Shown: positions 7,186-11,121 of the stretch, in pieces
How the letters are laid out: every line of letters begins with the position of its first letter
How positions within the stretch are numbered: the stretch's first letter is position 1
Assembly: GCA_013054445.1 (NCBI GenBank)
Contig: JAAMPI010001715.1
Coordinates: 1-11,121, forward strand
Reading direction: 5' to 3'
DNA length: 11,121 bases
DNA from: Cudoniella acicularis
Lineage: Eukaryota; Ascomycota; Leotiomycetes; Helotiales; Helotiaceae
The notes under the pieces: generated by a model
Databases searched by the model: none
What the model was told of the DNA's origin: nothing
The model's input: only the letters and a program-made list of their open reading frames with translations
Made by a program: the position numbers and the translations under genes

Positions 7186-8355
7186 TTAGTATTTTATAGG
7201 GCCTCCATGAGCATCAATTATAGCCTTGCATCGCTCCCACTAGGACTCAAAAAGCGTCTGGATATAGTTATCAGGCACAGCATCCCAAGCCTTCTGAATT
7301 ATCCTTCTCAACTCATCTAAAGAGACACTTTTTGCATCATAATAAGCCATGAAATAATGATCCTGAATATATCCGCATCCAGCTCCATACATGTTCAATC
7401 AGATTTAAATCAGGAGAATAAGGAAGCCAATCAATTGTTGGCAGATTCCTCCGATATAAGTTATCCTGTGTCTCAAAAGACAGATGGCAGGAAGCTCCAT
7501 CATGTTGCCATATAAACCGGGTCCCATAAGTTCGTACAGTTTCAAACCAAGCGTGTATTTGTGACAGTATAGCCTCATTATACTTTGTAGAATCCATATT
7601 TCCCCATTCCTTTTCCCCAAACGCCGCGGGGCCTTCTCTCCCACCACAAATTGTGCCATGGAACATCTAAGAAGGCTGTTTACCGTAGTCGTGCTGTACA
7701 TTTTCAGGGAGATACCGGTCTCTCTGAATAGCTTCAGGCTCGCCACTAACCAAGACTGTCACATAGCTTTGAGTAAAAGCCCCTCCGTATGCCCATATTT
7801 CGTCCGAAAAAACCTGGCGATATAAGCGCTCCCGGGTCCAGGTTAACCCCCCTTCTGAAAAGGCAACACGAGATGCCATGACAGCTGGATCACTTGAAAA
7901 CCCTTTCCTTTTGCCACTCTTCTTCCATATCCAAGAGACTTAAATGCCATCCGAATAGCTTCATATCCGTAGTCTTGAAGGTTGAGGTCCGGTGCATAAG
8001 CAGGCAAGTTATGAAAAGAAACATGACAATGTGGCGGTGATGCTAAAAGCCAGTCTTTTAGCTCTTGAGCATTTTCAGCAGAAATCTTTGGCTTTCTTCC
8101 ACATCTATTTTTTTGTGGCGTAAATGGAGCGTTCTGAGCGTGACGAATCTGCCGAAGTGTATAGCCGTATTTATCCTTATATTTTACGTGTATAGTACGA
8201 GGGGTAGCCCATTCAAGAGCAGTCTTAATTCGAATTCGGTCTGTTCGAGTGGCTGTAAGCGCGTTTTGTCTTCTTAAGGGCGTGCGGGGGTTCAGGGAGA
8301 GGCTCGGGGTAGTGTGCGGTCGATTAGGCGTGTTTAGAAGTCGATGGATATCCAT
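7186..8355 (-). pseudogene. Tc1/mariner DD34E transposase, two frameshifts and two stops
   Basis: The gene starts at the ATG 8353-8355 and ends at TAA 7186-7188, about 390 codons, a normal length for the family. The N-terminal part holds a DNA-binding region with a GRKPKIS motif (the GRPR-like link between two helix-turn-helix units). The catalytic triad is present: Asp at 7802-7804 (VFSDEIWAYGG), Asp at 7499-7501 (WQHDGASCH) and Glu at 7394-7396 (YSPDLNLIEHVW), with 34 residues between the last two. The enzyme would cut and paste the element at TA sites. Lesions: a frame change near the T-run 7909-7912 (consistent with loss of one base), TAG 7667-7669, a frame change in the AT repeat 7366-7372 (consistent with loss of two bases), and TAG 7240-7242. 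The C-terminal AIIDAHGGPIKY is conserved. Inactive as it stands. Confidence 0.93.
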
Positions 8356-8420
8356 CTTGCTGTCTGAATAGCTTCAAAATAGGCATATTAGCTCAAACAT
8401 GGAGGTTGCTGGAGGTTGAG

Positions 8421-8528
8421 AACCTAGGCTCTAATTGGCTGGCAGTCCCTGAATCTACCCCCTGCCTCCTCCCTTGTCTCCTCCCTTGCAATGGACCCAT
8501 AATTACATTTATTTAGGGGAGGAGAGAG
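8421..8528 (-). repeat. Right terminal inverted repeat of the Tc1 element
   Basis: The reverse complement begins CTCTCTCCTCCCCTAAATAA and matches 101 of 108 bases of the left arm. It ends directly before TA 8529-8530. Confidence 0.93.
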
Positions 8529-9008
8529 TACTGTACAAGGATCTAACACGTTGCAATCGCCTAGTTTCCAATATATGAGGATAGAGTATTTCGTTGGTTG
8601 GAAGTTGCGAGGATATATTGCATATAACGTAAGTCTTGGCGGAATGCGTCTAGCCGAGAACTCGGAGTCGTTGACCGAAAAGGATGGTCCCATCATACAC
8701 ATGTGCATAGATGCATGCTGAGAACCAACGTATTGGAATTCAATAAGCTGGTGAGCATGCCGAAAGCCAGCATGTTGGAATCCTACAAGGCTGACGTGCA
8801 TGTTGAGCCACGTGAGTCGTATCCCCTGTACAACTAACTTCTAGTACAGCTTTAAGATACAGTTCGGTTAATATTTAGGAGAGGCTACAATCTGCAGATG
8901 AAAGTTATGATTCGATTTGCATTAGCGCAATTGCCTGCTATTGCTTTGATGTGGGCTAAAGAACCCGTGAAGGTTGTAAAATAAGCTAGTAATTATATAT
9001 AACAAGAG
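8529..9008. other. Spacer without gene, with a degenerate minisatellite
   Basis: No gene is supported on either strand. The only structure seen is the 42-43-bp repeat at 8713-8819 and a CACGTG at 8809-8814 inside its last partial copy. Confidence 0.45.
8713..8819. repeat. Degenerate tandem repeat, 42-43 bp, about 2.5 copies
   Basis: Copies start at 8713, 8755 and 8798, each with gcatg(c/t)(c/t)ga. The first two align over most of their length (shared cca and ttggaat words at the same offsets), and most differences are transitions. On the minus strand it reads as a 14-residue HxxLxxFQxxG pattern, but nothing else supports coding. Confidence 0.5.
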
Positions 9009-9407
9009 TTACTGTACATAAAGAGCCTTTGAGATCTCCCTCCGCATAACCTTTACAGTTTCAATGACTGCTTCTTTGGCCCCTAAGCCGGGGACCTCGT
9101 GATCACCATCATAGATGAATACCGAGGCCGAGCCATGATCACACAGTTTCTTGAGCACCTGGCTGTCCTTGTTCGGTTCATCTTTCGTACCCTAGAGGTG
9201 CACGGTGAGGGCCACTGTAAACTCGCCAAAGACCCCTAAGAGCCAGTCCGAGGCCACTTACCCTCCGGCAGCCTCGATCTTTGGTGTGTCGCCCACCGAC
9301 TGGTGTTTCACAAGACATATACGACTATTATACTCGTTTCTCTTAGGGAAGCTGGCTATCACGTCTGTGATCTTTACCCCTTTAAGACCTCTACACCTCA
9401 ATCGTAC
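9009..9407 (-). pseudogene. Broken C-terminal fragment resembling an FSH1-type serine hydrolase
   Basis: The minus-strand frame from 9407 to the TAA at 9009-9011 encodes a plausible protein of about 130 residues, broken by TAA 9258-9260 and TAG 9192-9194. The best-preserved part, FTVALTVHL-stop-GTKDEPNKDSQVLKKLCDHG followed by VFIYDGDHEVPG, has the layout of the C-terminal half of alpha/beta hydrolases of the FSH1 family: a beta strand, then G(T)xDE with the acidic residue, then DGxHxVP with the catalytic His (His in DGDHEVP). The nucleophile and N-terminal half are missing. FSH1-like enzymes often serve as thioesterases in fungal polyketide clusters, but this fragment cannot be assigned. Frame and strand are the same as those of the hAT-like remnant just upstream. 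The family call is from motif shape only. Confidence 0.45.
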
Positions 9408-9431
9408 TTATCCGTATAGGCAATGCACCTA

Positions 9432-10232
9432 TTAGGAGGTATTACTGGGGTTATTCTCTAAGCTCAGCTTATGAATCATTAAGGCCACACTTGACAACCT
9501 ACTTGGAATTGCAAGTGCCAATTTATAGATAGGCTTGATCTGGCTGTCAACTTTGTCCGGCTGAGCTAGGCCCTTTGTACAATACTCGGATATCAATTCA
9601 TTATTTGGATATCGAATAAATTCTTCTTCCATGGCTATTAATTCTGGACCACCTATCTGTTGTAAGAGCAATTCGCTTTCCTGATTCAATGTGCTCCGAA
9701 GCTTAATCTTTTGGGTTGCCTCTCGACGCTCGTATTTCTCCTTGAGATTTCGCATAAGAGTCCGCCGGGCTATTTGCTTCGTGTTAAGAGAGAGAAATTC
9801 GAAGAGGGCTTTAGTTTCGAGTTTGCCAACAAGGGAGAAGCAAATGTTGTTCTTGATAATAAAGTCTATAAGCAAAGTCCGGTACTTTTGATTATGAGTT
9901 TGGCTGTACATCAGCGTATCAAATATGCCTTTTTTGGATACTCCTCTCACTGCTGCTATCTTCTCTTTAGCTTCATTCTCTGACAACGGAATACCTAGGT
10001 GCTCCTTTCGATCATAAAACTTGTAATTGTTTGTGCCCTGTAGCGAACTATTGATGATTCTCCGAGCAAAAGACGTATAGCCTAGTTACTCGCAACGGAT
10101 CTCCATTTTATCATACTGGTCCTCTGGAGTATGGCGGGTATAGAGGGGGTGTAATCCAGTAAATAAGAAGGAAGACACGTCCTCGAGCTTTGGGGCGCGA
10201 TGACGATGTGTTGGATATAGGTGCCTAAGGCC
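9432..10232 (-). pseudogene. N-terminal remnant of a hAT-like transposase
   Basis: One minus-strand frame runs from 10232 to TAA 9432-9434 with a single internal TAA (10086-10088). TAG 10233-10235 and another stop lie upstream, and the first ATG in frame is near 10110, so the 5' end is undefined. Residues after that TAA read SLQGTNNYKFYDRKEHLGIP, a position where hAT proteins carry a BED zinc finger; the Cys residues are not clearly kept. Then come KYRTLLIDFIIKNNICFSLV, LFEFLSLN and RRTLMRNLKEKYERRE, which fit the conserved helical region before the catalytic domain of fungal hAT transposases. The expected DDE domain and C-terminal dimerisation domain are absent; instead about 80 residues I do not recognise follow (ELLLQQIGGPELIAMEEEF...). 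The intact part alone (9432-9986) is 184 codons. Probably a truncated, inactive copy. Confidence 0.45.
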
Positions 10233-10269
10233 CTAATCGGGTGGCAATTACAGGGTGTTTGCCACTGTA

Positions 10270-10403
10270 TTTATAGGGGTCAGAGACCCCGAGTGTTCAG
10301 CTGTTCAGGGTGTTCAGGACCCTGTAGACTCAGCAGTTTAGGGTGTTCGGGAACCCCGAATGGTCAGCTGTACAGGGAATACAGGATATAGCTTAGCATG
10401 TGA
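10270..10403. repeat. 67-bp degenerate tandem duplication
   Basis: Segments starting at about 10270 and 10337 align without gaps: the word accccga at 10286 and 10353, then tcagctgt, caggg and cagga at the same 67-bp offset. The unit also contains shorter gtgttcagg words (10293, 10310), giving a ttcagg-rich texture. Confidence 0.55.
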
Positions 10404-10430
10404 TTCAGACGACTTGGGGCCTACGGCCCC
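10276..10430. repeat. Three GC-rich 6-3-6 hairpins at exact 70-bp spacing
   Basis: GGGGTC-AGA-GACCCC at 10276-10290, TTCGGG-AAC-CCCGAA at 10346-10360 and GGGGCC-TAC-GGCCCC at 10416-10430. Each has perfect 6-bp arms and a 3-nt loop, and starts 70 bp after the previous one. The last abuts the TATA run. Confidence 0.65.
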
Positions 10431-10440
10431 TATATATATA
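10431..10440 (+). promoter_or_regulatory. TATA-like element
   Basis: The run tatatatata directly follows the third hairpin. The 67-bp repeats, hairpins and TATA together look like a promoter or the U3 part of an LTR reading rightward, but no intact gene lies downstream. Confidence 0.35.
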
Positions 10441-11121
10441 GCGCACTTCTCACTGTAGATTCAATAGAACATCGCTGAAAATTCAACACGACGATTACGT
10501 GGCAACGTAGTCTATATTGTTGTGGGAGCACAGGGTCTTTTGGAAGAAGGAACTCGTGGCTCTAGAGGTAGATTACGAGGAGGTAGAAGCTATGGTTGAG
10601 ACATATTTACTTCAAAATCGATGATGTTTCGTAGGGTGCGGACGAAGTGTTTTTATTTACTACGACTTCTAAGGCTCCGAGAGTTTCGGTTGCTGCGATG
10701 AATGCGAACGCTCTGATTGGCTATCGGCGCTTAACAGCATTTATCCGGCCACGTGTCTGAATATCCGAATAACACCTGGGTATTCATATATTTCTGGGTA
10801 CCCATTCAGAGCATCATCGACGGATCGGGTAACCACCCGTCAAGGCTCTGGGTGCACTCCGGTTTATCCATGCCCAAGACTGGCCATGAGGCACAGCTGC
10901 AACGTGGGGCAACAGCTACAACGTGGGGGCATGGCTACAACGTGGGAATTAGCCGCTTACGCGAAAAAGTGTCAGATCTTTGCTAGCTTGCGGTTAATAG
11001 AGCCCTAGCTACTACTACTCTGCAGGTCAGATCCATTCTTAACTCCTACACCGTGTTACGGACCTTGTCAGCCTTGCTACCGTGTTCACGTACAAAATAT
11101 GTTGGTGTGACCCTTAGGATA
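10441..11121. other. Right end of the window, no gene recognised
   Basis: Short open stretches exist (for example 10636-10760 on the plus strand, GADEVFLFTTTSKAPRVSVA, and an RG-rich peptide around 10520-10600) but none has a start or a recognised family. The sequence also contains a CACGTG at 10750-10755 and the 19-bp tandem repeat at 10891-10947. Confidence 0.4.
10891..10947 (+). repeat. 19-bp tandem repeat, three copies
   Basis: Copies at 10891-10909, 10910-10928 and 10929-10947 share the core gct(a/g)caacgtggg. The first two differ at three positions. The period is not a multiple of three, so it is not a conserved peptide repeat. Confidence 0.75.

Larger units (their letters stand above)
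7030..8528 (-). mobile_element. Tc1/mariner DNA transposon, near-complete but inactive
   Basis: A 1499-bp element bounded by TA duplications (7028-7029 and 8529-8530). The terminal inverted repeats are 108 bp (7030-7137 and 8421-8528) and agree at 101 positions. A single minus-strand transposase frame fills most of the interior, leaving about 48 bp (7138-7185) and 65 bp (8356-8420) between gene and repeats. Length, TA target and DD34E transposase are typical of the Tc1/impala branch in fungi. The 93.5% arm identity, with five of seven differences being transitions, suggests a moderately old insertion. Confidence 0.93.

Noticed and set aside
8065..8277. Plus-strand 70-codon frame
   Set aside because: Antisense of the transposase DNA-binding region.
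8424..8801. Minus-strand 125-codon frame
   Set aside because: It runs from the minisatellite into the transposon's terminal repeat; half of it is non-coding transposon end.
9256..9261. GTAAGT on the minus strand as an intron donor that would remove the TAA in the hydrolase fragment
   Set aside because: The nearest in-phase acceptor gives an intron of only about 26 bp, too short for fungi.
9691..9983. Two plus-strand frames of 66 and 90 codons
   Set aside because: Antisense of the hAT-like remnant, with no recognisable features.
10753..10986. 77-codon plus-strand frame
   Set aside because: It crosses the 19-bp repeat, whose period is not a multiple of three, and has no family resemblance.
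1..11121. CRISPR array, tRNA or rRNA genes
   Set aside because: No regular repeat-spacer pattern, and no T-loop (GGTTCRANNCC) with a matching acceptor stem was found by eye; a covariance-model search was not possible.

Overview
The window looks like an accessory, repeat-rich stretch of a filamentous ascomycete (Pezizomycotina) genome. The reasons are a bZIP-plus-ankyrin ('bANK') regulator gene with a 60-bp GTATGT...CAG intron, a Tc1/mariner element of the type common in these fungi, remnants resembling hAT elements, an AT-dominated block, and several decayed reading frames whose stop codons are each one transition from a sense codon. Coding density is low: one complete intact gene, one 5'-truncated intact gene, and several broken ones.

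Layout. Positions 3-1349 (+) hold the 3' part of an unrecognised, low-complexity Gly/Asp/Glu/Arg-rich protein with two in-frame internal duplications. Positions 1350-3294 have no gene I can defend, but contain four CACGTG sites within 540 bp, a perfect 10-bp inverted repeat and a telomere-repeat-like inverted repeat. Positions 3295-4167 (+) are a decayed gene of a fungal multi-pass membrane protein family. Positions about 4308-4620 are extremely AT-rich, followed by a nested direct/inverted repeat around TACGTAT. Positions 4885-5020 look like a 136-bp non-autonomous element (MITE) flanked by TA, with the same terminal sequence as the full-length transposon further right. Positions 5355-6620 (+) encode the bANK regulator, related in architecture to TOXE of Cochliobolus carbonum. 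Positions 7030-8528 are a nearly complete Tc1/mariner element: TA target duplication, 108-bp inverted repeats 93.5% identical, and a minus-strand DD34E transposase broken by two frameshifts and two stops. On the minus strand, 9009-9407 is a broken C-terminal fragment resembling an FSH1-type serine hydrolase, and 9432-10232 resembles the N-terminal part of a hAT transposase. The right end (about 10270-11121) has a 67-bp duplication, three evenly spaced hairpins next to a TATA run, and a 19-bp tandem repeat, but no recognisable gene.

How the parts relate. The Tc1 element and the MITE are probably a master/derivative pair inserted on either side of the bANK gene. The MITE lies in its upstream region and the full element starts about 410 bp beyond its stop codon. 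bANK proteins of known function regulate secondary-metabolite clusters, but no biosynthetic enzyme is intact here; the hydrolase fragment is the only hint of one. I found no clearly new system; the most interesting items are the MITE/Tc1 pairing, the in-frame intron of the bANK gene and the evenly spaced hairpin array.
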